Source: Clostridiaceae bacterium M8S5
Lineage (GTDB): Bacteria; Bacillota; Clostridia; Tissierellales; MCWD3
Direction: 5' to 3'
Length of the DNA stretch: 64,000 nucleotides
Assembly: GCA_029227815.1 (NCBI GenBank)
Contig: CP118523.1
Span: forward strand, 4,583,500-4,647,499
Made by a program: the position numbers and the translations under genes
Shown here: positions 37,494 through 47,027 of the stretch, piece by piece
Layout of the letters: the number at the start of each line of letters is the position of its first letter
Numbering within the stretch: position 1 is the first letter of the stretch
The notes under the pieces: generated by a model
Seen by the model: only the letters and a program-made list of their open reading frames with translations
Database searches by the model: none
Told to the model about the DNA's origin: nothing

Positions 37494-38195
37494 GTGACAG
37501 CTATACTAGAATTAAAAGGTATAACACGTAGCTACAAAACAGGACAAATCAAAGTGCAAGCATTAGCTGGCGTAGATTTGACAATAGAGAAAGGTGAATT
37601 TGTATCCATTATGGGACCATCAGGTTCAGGTAAATCAACAATGCTTAATTTAATAGGTTGCTTAGACTTACCAACCGAAGGTACATATAAAATAAATGGA
37701 GTTCAAGTAGAAAAGATGCGAGATAGTAGGTTATCGGAGATAAGAAATCAATTTATAGGATTTGTATTTCAAAGATTCCACTTATTGAGTAATTTAAATG
37801 CATTGGAAAATGTAGAGTTACCATTAATATATCAAGGACTATATGGAAAAGAAAGAAAGATAAGAGCAAAAGAAGCACTTGCAGCAGTAGGACTTGATGA
37901 TAGAATGCACCATTTACCATCACAACTATCAGGAGGACAACAACAAAGAGTTGCAATAGCAAGAGCACTTGCAAGTAAACCAGCACTTATTTTGGCAGAC
38001 GAGCCAACAGGAGCATTAGATTCAGCATCAGGAAAGAATATAATGGAAATATTTACAGAGCTAAATGAGAAAACAGGAATAACTATAGTTCAAGTAACCC
38101 ACGAGAGAGAGATTGCATTATACGGACATAGAATATATCATCTTAGAGATGGATTAATAGAAAATATAGAAGAAGTGACAGAGTTATCTAAATAG
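37494..38195 (+). CDS. ABC transporter ATPase (MacB/LolD type)
   Basis: 233 residues with all ABC motifs: Walker A GPSGSGKST at about 41-49, Q-loop FVFQRFHLL, signature LSGGQQQRVAIARAL, Walker B LILADEPTGALD and the H-loop QVTHERE. GTG start behind GGAGGT. It lies between the two adaptor/permease sets and is the only ATPase in the locus, so it probably powers both permeases. The family exports peptides, antibiotics or lipoproteins. Confidence 0.93.
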   Translation: MTAILELKGITRSYKTGQIKVQALAGVDLTIEKGEFVSIMGPSGSGKSTMLNLIGCLDLPTEGTYKINGVQVEKMRDSRLSEIRNQFIGFVFQRFHLLSNLNALENVELPLIYQGLYGKERKIRAKEALAAVGLDDRMHHLPSQLSGGQQQRVAIARALASKPALILADEPTGALDSASGKNIMEIFTELNEKTGITIVQVTHEREIALYGHRIYHLRDGLIENIEEVTELSK

Positions 38196-38206
38196 GAGGT
38201 ATAAAA

Positions 38207-39886
38207 ATGTTACAGAAGATAGTAATGATAGTGTTGATTATAGTAGTGTTAGTTTTTGGAGGGTTTTATGCGTACAATGAGCTAATGCCGAGCCAAGAAG
38301 TGTCAGGAGAAAAAGTAATACAATATGCAACCGTGCCAGTTGAAAAAGGTGATATAAATGTAGGAGTAGACACAGCAGGAAGAATCATGGGTTCATGGGG
38401 TGGAGGAATAGAAGTGCCTGGACAAAGATACGGCAGGATTTCCGTGAACTATATAGTAGATGAGGTGCTAATAAAAGAAGGACAAGCAGTAAAAAAAGAT
38501 GAAGTTTTAATTAAGCTAAAATCACCAGATTTAGATGCAAAACTAAAAGAAGCAAAAGATAAATTGAGAAAACAAGTAGATGAATTATCAGCAATGACAG
38601 GTGTATCAGAAAACAATCTAGAAAAAATAAACCCAGCCCAAGGTATAACAATAAAAGCACCTATAGATGGTAGAATAACAATGCTAGAAACAAAAGAAGG
38701 TAAAGAGTTAAAGCAAGGTGATCTAGTAACTAATATAGTAAACGATTCAAAATACAAAATTAGAGCAAAAGTAACACCACAAGAGTATAAGACTATAACA
38801 AAAGGACAAGAAGTAGAGCTCAGAATAAATAATTACGAAGGAACTTATAAAGCTACAATAGTAGAAATAGATAAAAATAAAGTGCCAGACGTAGATAAAG
38901 ATGGAAACGCAAGTGGGTTTATTCATTGGGTTTCTATAGAAGGAGAGAACCCAGGTTTAATTCAACCAAAAATGACTGCTAGAATAGGTTTAAGAAAAGA
39001 AGATAGTATAACTTATTTTGTTCATGACGCGACAATAGAGGGATTTAAAGAAGAAAAGAGAGTATTAAACAGAGCTAAAGGTATAGTAACAAAAGTATTT
39101 GTTCATAACATGGATGTAGTAAAAAAAGGCGACAACATAATATCCATGGCAGGAGAAGAAATGCAAAGATCGATACAATATAAGATAGAATCAATTAGAG
39201 ATATAAGGAAAGAAATTGCAGAGTACCAAAATGCATATAGTAACTTTAATATAAAAGCTGCAATGAATGGAGTAATAGAATATATAGATAGCGATGCAAA
39301 AAAAGGAAAAACAGTGCGTGTTGGGCAATATTTAGCTGGTATATACAATACAAATGATATGTATATGACGGCGTACGTAGATGATACAGAAGTGTTACAT
39401 ATCAAAGAAGAAGCACCAGTAGAAGTTAAAGTAGATGCAATGCCAGGTGAGGTATTTAAGGGAGTAGTTAAAGGAGTAGAAAACAGTAGGGGAGACGACA
39501 AAGGCACGACAAGATATAAGGTAAGAATAAATGTAGAAGGAAATGATAAATTAAAGCCAAACTTCCAGGCAAAAGCACACATAGATGCTGGTACCTCAAA
39601 GGATACTTTATTAATACCTAGAGAAGGATTATTAGAAGAAGATGGTAAGATGGTAGTAGAGGTATTAAGAAAAGATAATACAGTGGAAGTAGTGCAGGTA
39701 AAAGTTGGTTTGATGAATGATAAAATGGTAGAGATTTTAGAAGGACTAAAAGAAGGTGACAAAGTAATAACAGGAAGTAGTGACGATGTACTTCCAAGTC
39801 AGCATATTAAATCAGATGATTCATTATTGCCAGGGAAAGATAAAAAAGACAATAGTGACAACAAAGGTGATAAAAAAGGCGAATAA
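38207..39886 (+). CDS. MacA/HlyD-type export adaptor, copy 2
   Basis: 559 residues with the same layout as the adaptor at 34464: an anchor at 5-24 (VLVFGGFYAYNEL), a GGGIEVPG segment, two lipoyl-like halves (IVDEVLIKEGQAVKKDEVLIKLKSPDLDAKLKEAKDKL; KGIVTKVFVHNMDVVKKGDNI), a short coiled coil and C-terminal barrel domains. It differs from copy 1 at many positions and has a longer Lys/Asp-rich tail (KDKKDNSDNKGDKKGE). It starts 12 bases after the ATPase stop behind AGGAGG. The contrast with the identical permease genes next to it is notable. Confidence 0.86.
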   Translation: MLQKIVMIVLIIVVLVFGGFYAYNELMPSQEVSGEKVIQYATVPVEKGDINVGVDTAGRIMGSWGGGIEVPGQRYGRISVNYIVDEVLIKEGQAVKKDEVLIKLKSPDLDAKLKEAKDKLRKQVDELSAMTGVSENNLEKINPAQGITIKAPIDGRITMLETKEGKELKQGDLVTNIVNDSKYKIRAKVTPQEYKTITKGQEVELRINNYEGTYKATIVEIDKNKVPDVDKDGNASGFIHWVSIEGENPGLIQPKMTARIGLRKEDSITYFVHDATIEGFKEEKRVLNRAKGIVTKVFVHNMDVVKKGDNIISMAGEEMQRSIQYKIESIRDIRKEIAEYQNAYSNFNIKAAMNGVIEYIDSDAKKGKTVRVGQYLAGIYNTNDMYMTAYVDDTEVLHIKEEAPVEVKVDAMPGEVFKGVVKGVENSRGDDKGTTRYKVRINVEGNDKLKPNFQAKAHIDAGTSKDTLLIPREGLLEEDGKMVVEVLRKDNTVEVVQVKVGLMNDKMVEILEGLKEGDKVITGSSDDVLPSQHIKSDDSLLPGKDKKDNSDNKGDKKGE

Positions 39887-41228
39887 ATAAGGAGGAATAA
39901 AGATGACTCAGAAAAAGAGAATACATTCCTTCTTAGCAAGATGGTGGTTCACAGCAAAGATGGCATCACATGGGATATTATCGAATCCACTAAGGTCAGC
40001 GCTGACAATACTAGGAGTAGCAATAGGAGTAGCATCAGTAGTATGTTTAATGGGAATAGGAGAAGGAGCAAGACAAGCAGTAATAGAGCAGTTTGAAAGT
40101 CTAGGAGCAAACGTAATATCAATAAACATACACAAACCAGAGTACGAATTTAATGAAGAAGATGTGGATGACCTAGTAGAAAGAGTGCAAGGAATGGATA
40201 TAGCATCGCCAGTAGTAAACACAAAAGCAGAAATGAGATGGAAAAGAGCCAAAGGAAGCATGAAGCTAATAGGAGTAAACGAAAAATACCCAGAGATAAG
40301 AGACCACAAAATATTGACAGGGCAATTTTTCACAAAATGGCATGTAAAACAGAGATCAAACGTAGCGATATTAGGATATAATATAGGAACAAAATTAAAC
40401 GGAGGACGAAGTCCAGTAGGAAGAAGCATAACGTTAAATGGGATGAGCTATAGGATAATAGGAGTATTAGAAGAAAAAGGCTCAGGAAACGCAAACGATG
40501 TAGACAATAGAATAGTAATACCATACACATCAGCACTAAAAATAGCAGAAAAGACAACCATAGAAGAGATATGGGGAAAAGCAGGATCACCAGTAGAGGC
40601 AGACTTAGCAGTAGTACAGCTAAGTAGAATAATAAAAAGAAAGCTAGGAATGGATGCGAGCGCACCAAAAATGACAGCAAGTAACAGTGCAGAAGGAGAA
40701 GAAAAAACAGAAGCAGTAGATAAAGAAAAAGAAGAAAAAGAAGAGAAAGCAGTAGAAACGGAAATACCAGGGGCAGGAGAAGAAGTAATATCAATAACAA
40801 ACCTAAACCAGCTAATAGAAGAAGCAGACAATGCCAAAAAAGTAATGACACTCTTACTAGGAGGAATAGCAGCAGTATCGCTATTAGTAGGAGGACTAGG
40901 AATCATGAACATCATGCTAGTAGCAGTAACAGAGAGAACAGAAGAAATAGGAGTAAGAAGAGCATTAGGAGCAAAGAAGATAGACTTATTAGTACAGTTT
41001 TTACTAGAAGCATTATTTGTAAGTATAATAGGAGCAATAACAGGGATAGTAGCAGGAATATGGGGGATGAAAGTATTTGATAGTCAAGGATTTAATACAG
41101 CGATAAACATACAATCAATAAAGATAGCGATAGTAGTGGCATTAGGTTCAGGATTATTATTTGGAGTATATCCAGCAGTATCAGCATCTTCAGTACCGCC
41201 AGTTGAGGCTCTTAGAAGACAATAACAA
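39870..41228. repeat. long direct repeat, copy 2
   Basis: Partner of 36091-37446, offset 3779 bases. It contains the intact permease gene and its ribosome site. Identity extends through third codon positions, which points to very recent duplication or gene conversion. Confidence 0.9.
39903..41225 (+). CDS. MacB-type ABC permease, intact copy
   Basis: 440 residues. An N-terminal membrane helix (about 27-50: ILSNPLRSALTILGVAIGVASVV) is followed by the extracellular MacB core domain, then the FtsX-like domain with three helices near the end (LLGGIAAVSLLVGGLGIMNIM; SIIGAITGIVAGIWGM; GSGLLFGVYPAVSASSVPPVEALRRQ). An unusual Glu/Lys-rich segment (about 262-290, EGEEKTEAVDKEKEEKEEKA) sits just before the second membrane helix. 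The codons are strikingly A-ending (gta, gca, ata, aga). It lies in an operon with the adaptor and the ATPase. Confidence 0.9.
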   Translation: MTQKKRIHSFLARWWFTAKMASHGILSNPLRSALTILGVAIGVASVVCLMGIGEGARQAVIEQFESLGANVISINIHKPEYEFNEEDVDDLVERVQGMDIASPVVNTKAEMRWKRAKGSMKLIGVNEKYPEIRDHKILTGQFFTKWHVKQRSNVAILGYNIGTKLNGGRSPVGRSITLNGMSYRIIGVLEEKGSGNANDVDNRIVIPYTSALKIAEKTTIEEIWGKAGSPVEADLAVVQLSRIIKRKLGMDASAPKMTASNSAEGEEKTEAVDKEKEEKEEKAVETEIPGAGEEVISITNLNQLIEEADNAKKVMTLLLGGIAAVSLLVGGLGIMNIMLVAVTERTEEIGVRRALGAKKIDLLVQFLLEALFVSIIGAITGIVAGIWGMKVFDSQGFNTAINIQSIKIAIVVALGSGLLFGVYPAVSASSVPPVEALRRQ

Positions 41229-41262
41229 GCTTATATGAATACTCAGACAAAAGGAGGATAAC

Positions 41263-42681
41263 ATGAAGAATAACAAGAAATTTCGCATTATAGGACTTAT
41301 AATAGTACTATCATTAGTACTAACAATTACAGCTGGTTCTGTGATAGCCAAAGAAGAGAAAGAAAAAGACAAATATGAAGATGGTTTAGTATTTCTTGGA
41401 AAACTAATGAATTACGTAGAATCTCGCTACGCAGGAGAAATAGATAGCGATAAGCTTATAGAAGGTGCAATAAAAGGAGTATTTGACCAACTAGACGACC
41501 ACAGCGAGTATTTTACAGCTGAAGAGTTTAAGAGATTAAACCAAGATACATCAGGAAATTTTGGAGGAATAGGTGTAGTAGTAGCAACAAGGAATGGATA
41601 TGTGACAGTATTAAGTGTATTAGAAGATGGTCCAAGTAAAAGGCTTGGTATAAAAGCTAAAGATAAGATAGTAACCGTAGATGGTACAGATATCAAAGAC
41701 TATAATCTATACGATGCTATAGTACTTATAAGAGGAAAAGTTGGAACAACAGTAAAAATAGGAATAGTAAGAGAAGGACAAAGTGGTATAAAGCACTATG
41801 AGATAAAGAGAAAGTTAATAAAAAGCAATCCAATATCAGTGAAAACACTAAAGAACAATATAGGCTATATAAAACTAAAGCGATTTAATGCTAACACAAA
41901 CGAAGAAATGACAAAGGTACTTAAAGATTTCAATAATAAGAACATCACAAAGCTAATAGTAGACTTAAGAAATAACGGTGGTGGTTATCTAGACCAAGTA
42001 CTAAAAGTACTACAGAACTTTGTACCAAAAGGTCCTTTAGTCCATATCAAATATGCAGATGGAACAACAAATACAAAAGAGTCATACTTAAGCAAGACAA
42101 AATACGATATAGTAGTGTTAGTAAACGGAGGTAGTGCAAGTGCATCTGAGATATTTGCAGGGGCTATTCAAGATTCAAAAGTAGGAACAATAATAGGAAC
42201 AAAAACATATGGAAAAGGCTCAGTACAAGATGTGATACCGTTAAAAAATGAAGCAGGTTTTAAGGTGACAATAGCAGAGTATTTTACGCCAAATAAGAAC
42301 AAGGTTGACAAAGTAGGGATTACTCCAGATATAGTAATAGAAGACGTATTTGATCACTTAGAAAGTGAAATAGACACAGCATTACTTGATAGATTAAACA
42401 AAGGCAAAGAATACAAGGTAGGACAAGTAGGATTAGAAGTATTAGTAGCAGAAGAAATCCTAGATTACATGAAATATAGTGTTAGTACACCAGATGGGGT
42501 ATTTGATGAAAGAACACAAACAGCACTAAAAAAGTTCCAAAAAGCAAACAAATTAACACCAGATGGTAAATTAAGTGATAAGACACAAGAAGCGTTAAAA
42601 GAGGCTCTTATAGAGTATCTAAACAGCGAAGCAATGGATAGACAGCTGAATAAAGCTATAGAGATAATTAGTAAAAAATAA
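41263..42681 (+). CDS. S41 C-terminal processing protease with PDZ and peptidoglycan-binding domains
   Basis: 472 residues. The signal/anchor is residues about 7-29. A PDZ domain lies at about 100-180 (IGVVVATRNGYVTVLSVLEDGPSKRLGIKAKDKIVTVDG). The S41 catalytic core follows with the nucleophile Ser in GGSASASEIFAGA and the general-base Lys in KTYGKGSVQ. A C-terminal peptidoglycan-binding domain spans about 395-460 (VSTPDGVFDERTQTALKKFQKANKL). This is the CtpA/CtpB arrangement of Firmicutes. It follows the exporter by 37 bases with its own AGGAGG and may process exported or envelope proteins. The sporulation-specific CtpB role is possible but not shown. Confidence 0.92.
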   Translation: MKNNKKFRIIGLIIVLSLVLTITAGSVIAKEEKEKDKYEDGLVFLGKLMNYVESRYAGEIDSDKLIEGAIKGVFDQLDDHSEYFTAEEFKRLNQDTSGNFGGIGVVVATRNGYVTVLSVLEDGPSKRLGIKAKDKIVTVDGTDIKDYNLYDAIVLIRGKVGTTVKIGIVREGQSGIKHYEIKRKLIKSNPISVKTLKNNIGYIKLKRFNANTNEEMTKVLKDFNNKNITKLIVDLRNNGGGYLDQVLKVLQNFVPKGPLVHIKYADGTTNTKESYLSKTKYDIVVLVNGGSASASEIFAGAIQDSKVGTIIGTKTYGKGSVQDVIPLKNEAGFKVTIAEYFTPNKNKVDKVGITPDIVIEDVFDHLESEIDTALLDRLNKGKEYKVGQVGLEVLVAEEILDYMKYSVSTPDGVFDERTQTALKKFQKANKLTPDGKLSDKTQEALKEALIEYLNSEAMDRQLNKAIEIISKK

Positions 42682-42693
42682 ATAGAGATAAGG

Positions 42694-42728
42694 GGCAACC
42701 TCAGTGAGATAAAGAGGTTGTCTTTTTT
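42694..42728 (+). terminator. intrinsic terminator after the protease gene
   Basis: GGCAACCTC (42694-42702) pairs with GAGGTTGTC (42714-42722) with one G-T pair, followed by T6. The stretch 42730-43010 is A/T-rich and shows no gene. Confidence 0.85.
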
Positions 42729-43014
42729 ACTAATTAATATATGGATATTTTTAAGATAAATTGATAGCATAAAAAAGCTTCATTATATATAGTAATAGAA
42801 ATCATGATATAAAACAAAGATTTGGACGTATATTGATGAGATAAATACAAGCATCTAACCTATACATCCATATATAAAGTCATTATACTATAAAATGTAA
42901 ACCATATGTAATAGTTTTGTAATGGATTTAATTGATACTCTAGTATATAATTTATTAGGGACAGTTATTAAACAGCTCTTATATTACATTTGCATTACAA
43001 GGGTTGTTATATTA

Positions 43015-43043
43015 TTGACTGTTAAAAAACACGATGCTATAAT
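43015..43043 (+). promoter_or_regulatory. strong sigma-A promoter for the S-layer gene
   Basis: TTGACT (43015-43020), 17 bases, TATAAT (43038-43043). It leaves an untranslated leader of about 130 bases. Confidence 0.85.
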
Positions 43044-43078
43044 TAAGTTTAGAATGTAAGATTGTACGATTTTGCATT

Positions 43079-43145
43079 CCTAGCTTAAAAAAGCTAAGCT
43101 GGTTATGAGGGAGTTACAGCTTAGTTACATATAGCTAACTCTTTC
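43079..43145 (+). promoter_or_regulatory. structured 5' leader of the S-layer mRNA
   Basis: Two hairpins: TAGCTT-AAAA-AAGCTA near 43081-43096 and a longer one, GAGTTACAGCT pairing with AGCTAACTC (one bulge) at about 43112-43142. GGAGGAG precedes the ATG. Stable leaders of this kind are known to prolong S-layer transcripts. Confidence 0.5.
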
Positions 43146-43182
43146 AAAAAAATGAATACAATTATAAGGAGGAGATTTCTAA

Positions 43183-46100
43183 ATGAAGAAAGTATTATCA
43201 TTAGTACTTGCTTTGTCACTAGTATTAGGATTGTTCAGCATGGCATTTGCTGCAACTCCAAAAGACATAGTTGGTACAGAATATGAGAAAGCTATCGAGA
43301 GATTGATGGCATTCGGAGTTGTTACAGGGGATCCTAATGGAAACATTAGACCTAATGACCAAATCACAAGAGCAGAGTTTACTGCAATGGTGGTTAGAGC
43401 AATAGGTATGGGAGCTACAGCAAACATGCAAAAAGGTGCAACTAAATTCATAGATGTTCCAAGTAATCATTGGGCATCTGGATATATTAACATTGGAACA
43501 GGTATGTTAATTAATGGTTTAGGAGATGGAAAATTTGATCCAGAAGGCAAACTAACTTATGCACATGCAGCAACGCTTTTAGTTAGAGCATTAGGATATA
43601 CAGACAAAGGTTTAGGTGGAACATGGCCAAACAATTACCTTTTCAAAGCTAATGAATTAGGACTTACTAAAAACATCAATATGACAGATTTTAGTACAGA
43701 AGCAAAAAGAGGAACTGTTTTCAAGATGTTAGATAACGCATTAGAGAAGGATTCAGTTACAATGAATACCGTTGGTGTTTATATTCAAGTAGAAAACTCG
43801 TCAATGCTTGACAAAATGCAAACTAATAGCTATGTAGGAAGAGTAACTGATATTACTCCAAGCAAGAACAAAATCACTGTAAAAGGTGACAAAACTACTA
43901 ATAGAGTTAAAGTTGCAGAAGATTTTGATTTTGAAGCTGTTTATGGCTTAAACGTTAAAGTTTGGTGCGACAAGAACGATAAGATTATTGCTTACAAAGC
44001 ATTAGAAGAGCCAATATTAAGTGCTGTTAAAGCAACTTATGAAAATGGTGCTAAAATTAAATTAATGGATAATAGTAGATATTCTGTAAAGTCAGATGCT
44101 AAAATTTTCGTTAATGGCGAAGCTAAAGACAGAAACCAACTAGCAACTAGTGGTTATGATTATGCTAAAATTGTTTTAAATGATGATGACGAAGTAGTAT
44201 TCTTTGATGCTCATACATTACACAGCTTCGTAGTTGAAAAGGTTAATGAAGATGCAGAATCTCTAGAATGCTATGAAGACAGCTTAAAAGTTAAGGATTT
44301 TACAATTGTTAAAGATGGAAAGACTATTTCGATAGAAGATATAGAAGATGGAGATATAGTATTTTTCAACAAAACTGATAAGTATGCTATGGTATATGAC
44401 AAAACAGTAGAAGGTAAAATACAAAAAGTATACACTACATCATTTAAGATTGATGACAAGACTTATAACATTGCTGGACAATACAAAGCTGACGATAGAC
44501 TAGATACATTAGATGATGAAGCTTTAGAAGCAATGAGAGCTGAAGGAGATGTAACAGTTCATTTGTCACCAAAGAGTGAAGTTGTATACGTAGAAGGGAA
44601 ATTAGGAGATTTAATAAAATCTACTTTCTATGCTGTAGTGAAATCAAACAGCAGATCTTGGAACAATAGAGGAATCCCATCTCATACACTTGACGTAGTT
44701 AAGGCAGATGGAGAAAACAAAACTTATGATTTAGCAGATTCATTCATTAATCATAAAAATAACTCTAGTCAATATGACAAAGTTGTTGGCATTACAGATG
44801 CTGGAACTATTGGAGATTTAACAGATGACTTTAGAACAACAATTACTAAAGGTAAAGTAGTTAAATTGACAGTTGATAGTGATGGATATATAACAAAAGT
44901 TGAATATGTAACACATTATGGTAATGTACTATCAAGTAGCAATGTTGTTAGATCAAATTCAACTTATGCTAATGGATTATTATTAAAGAACAATACAGTA
45001 GTGTTTAATACTACTAACCCTAATAAATACAAAGCTACAACTTGGGGAGAAATCAAGGATGATTTTGAAAGAGTTACTGGTGGTAAAGTTTATGAGGATA
45101 GAGGTAGAGTAGGTGCGTTTATAATACAACAAACTAACCAAAGTACTGAAGTAGATAAGCACTATGGATTAATTACATCTTCAAGTAAGCGTTACAATAA
45201 AAATATCTGGGATATAGAAATAGAAGTTGACGGTCAAAAGTACGAATACCAAACTGAAGAAGGTACTTGGACATCTAACCCTGTAACAAGAGGTACATTT
45301 GCAGAACTTCATACAAGAAAAGGTACAGAAATAGTTACTGCAATACCAAGTATAGCAAACAGAGTAATAAGCAATTTTACAATTGCTAATTTAAGAGCTG
45401 GAGCTAAGACGTTTACTAATGGAACAGCAGGTAGCGAATATGAACTTACTAGAACTGGTAAAGTTTACAATAAAAATAACGAAATCATTGATATAAGAGA
45501 TTTAAATGACAATGATATAGTTACTGTTTACAAAGTAGAAGGAAACAATAGATTTGTACAATACATTGTAAAAGGCAACAGTTCATCATCAGGTGGCGGA
45601 AATATAGGAAATGCTTCAATCACTTATGTTGGAAAAGATGGAGCAAACCATGTGTTTGAGGCTACAGTTCCAAGTACTGGTGGACCATTTGTAATGAAGC
45701 TTGTTACAGATTCAAAGACAGAAACAAAAGCTTTAGATACAAACAGAAGAGTAACATTTGACGATTTAACAGCAGGTAACGTATATACAGCAACATTATA
45801 TAGATTAAATGATCCTAACACAACTTTAGCAACATTGAGATTTATAGCATCAGCAGGTGTAGTAACAAATAGAAATATTACAGGTATTAGTGCTGTAAGT
45901 AATGTAAATGTTGCATATGATACAACACAAGCTAATGCATTAGCTAGTTTACCTGCAAATGCTACAGCTACTGTTACTGGAAATAGAACAGTTAGTGTTC
46001 CAATGACATGGACACTTGCATCAGGTGTGACATATAGTGCAACAACTCCAGGAACTTATGCTGTAGTAGGTACTCCGACAACAGCATCATTACCAACAGG

Positions 46101-46704
46101 AGTTACAAACACTAACAACGTAACTGTTACTGCTAATTTAGTAGTACAACAAAATGGAGATGCTTCGTTAAGTGATTTACAAGTAGGTGGAACTACTGTA
46201 ACAGGATTTAATACAAATACATTAAATTACACTGTAAAGAAGCCTTCAACAGAAAATGCTAATACTGTACCAGCTGTAACTGCAACAGCAACAGTTGCAG
46301 GTGCAACAACAGTTACAATTACACCAGCAGCTAATCTTGATGGAACAACTACTGTAATAGTTAGAGCAACTAATGGTGCTACTAAAACTTACACAGTTAA
46401 ATTTGTTCACAATGATAAGCCTGCAGTAGCAAATCCAATAGCTGATAGAACTGTTAATGCAGCTGATGGAAATGTAGTGATTCCTTTAGCTAATGTATTT
46501 ACAGATGCTGAGAATGACAGTTTAACTTATACTGTAACATCAACAGCAACAGGAACTGCAACAGCAAATTATGTAGTTAGTAATGGTCAATTAATAATTA
46601 CTCCAAATGCGGGTGCATCAGGTGGAACTGTTACAATTAATATTGTAGCTAATGACGGATTAGAGGATAGTGCTGCAGATTCATTTATCTTAACGATTAA
46701 CTAG
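43183..46704 (+). CDS. probable major S-layer protein with SLH anchor
   Basis: 1173 residues. Signal peptide 1-23 (ending MAFA). SLH repeats occupy about 25-200: EKAIERLMAFGVVTGDPNGNIRPNDQITRAEFTAMVVRAIGM, FIDVPSNHWASGYINIGTGMLINGLGDGKFDPEGKLTYAHAATLLVRALGY and a third. Long beta domains follow, then a GNSSSSGGG linker at about 806. At the C-terminus are a cadherin-like beta-sandwich unit (DASLSDLQVGGTTVTGFNTN) and a cadherin/Ig-like unit (VFTDAENDSLTYTVT). Codons are visibly richer in GTT, GCT and ACT than in neighbours, as expected for a very highly expressed gene. With the strong promoter this makes it the best candidate for the main lattice protein. Confidence 0.88.
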   Translation: MKKVLSLVLALSLVLGLFSMAFAATPKDIVGTEYEKAIERLMAFGVVTGDPNGNIRPNDQITRAEFTAMVVRAIGMGATANMQKGATKFIDVPSNHWASGYINIGTGMLINGLGDGKFDPEGKLTYAHAATLLVRALGYTDKGLGGTWPNNYLFKANELGLTKNINMTDFSTEAKRGTVFKMLDNALEKDSVTMNTVGVYIQVENSSMLDKMQTNSYVGRVTDITPSKNKITVKGDKTTNRVKVAEDFDFEAVYGLNVKVWCDKNDKIIAYKALEEPILSAVKATYENGAKIKLMDNSRYSVKSDAKIFVNGEAKDRNQLATSGYDYAKIVLNDDDEVVFFDAHTLHSFVVEKVNEDAESLECYEDSLKVKDFTIVKDGKTISIEDIEDGDIVFFNKTDKYAMVYDKTVEGKIQKVYTTSFKIDDKTYNIAGQYKADDRLDTLDDEALEAMRAEGDVTVHLSPKSEVVYVEGKLGDLIKSTFYAVVKSNSRSWNNRGIPSHTLDVVKADGENKTYDLADSFINHKNNSSQYDKVVGITDAGTIGDLTDDFRTTITKGKVVKLTVDSDGYITKVEYVTHYGNVLSSSNVVRSNSTYANGLLLKNNTVVFNTTNPNKYKATTWGEIKDDFERVTGGKVYEDRGRVGAFIIQQTNQSTEVDKHYGLITSSSKRYNKNIWDIEIEVDGQKYEYQTEEGTWTSNPVTRGTFAELHTRKGTEIVTAIPSIANRVISNFTIANLRAGAKTFTNGTAGSEYELTRTGKVYNKNNEIIDIRDLNDNDIVTVYKVEGNNRFVQYIVKGNSSSSGGGNIGNASITYVGKDGANHVFEATVPSTGGPFVMKLVTDSKTETKALDTNRRVTFDDLTAGNVYTATLYRLNDPNTTLATLRFIASAGVVTNRNITGISAVSNVNVAYDTTQANALASLPANATATVTGNRTVSVPMTWTLASGVTYSATTPGTYAVVGTPTTASLPTGVTNTNNVTVTANLVVQQNGDASLSDLQVGGTTVTGFNTNTLNYTVKKPSTENANTVPAVTATATVAGATTVTITPAANLDGTTTVIVRATNGATKTYTVKFVHNDKPAVANPIADRTVNAADGNVVIPLANVFTDAENDSLTYTVTSTATGTATANYVVSNGQLIITPNAGASGGTVTINIVANDGLEDSAADSFILTIN

Positions 46705-46741
46705 ATTGAAAAAAATAAAAGTCCTTTCAATATGAGGATAA

Positions 46742-46786
46742 AAAAAACCAACTGAGACATTTATGTTTTAGTTGGTTTTTTTATTT
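46742..46786 (+). terminator. intrinsic terminator of the S-layer gene
   Basis: AAAAAACCAACT (46742-46753) pairs perfectly with AGTTGGTTTTTT (46770-46781), followed by further T. Confidence 0.92.
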
Positions 46787-46813
46787 GAAAGTTGCTGTTA
46801 AAATATCTCCATT

Positions 46814-46877
46814 GAGGACAGGTCTGACTTCATTCGTTCAGCCTATAATAAATCATAAGGGACGGTTCTTTTTGATT
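46814..46877. repeat. REP-like flanking motif linked to the transposase remnant
   Basis: GAGGACAGGTCTGAC (46814-46828) and AAGGGACGGTTCTTTTTGATT-type sequence (46857-46877). GGGACGGTTC and GGACAGGTCTGAC words commonly accompany REP-associated transposases in clostridial genomes, as far as I recall. Only one copy was seen in this window. Confidence 0.35.
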
Positions 46878-47027
46878 GATAGAATACCTTATTGGAGACA
46901 GATACCGCTGCTTGTTTTGTGACTATTTTTTATTCTAAACAACTACTAGCAAACCCTATCCGATAAATTCAGATAAGAGTAATAGATTGAAAACTAAACA
47001 CAATATTGATATATTAAAAGTTAAGTG

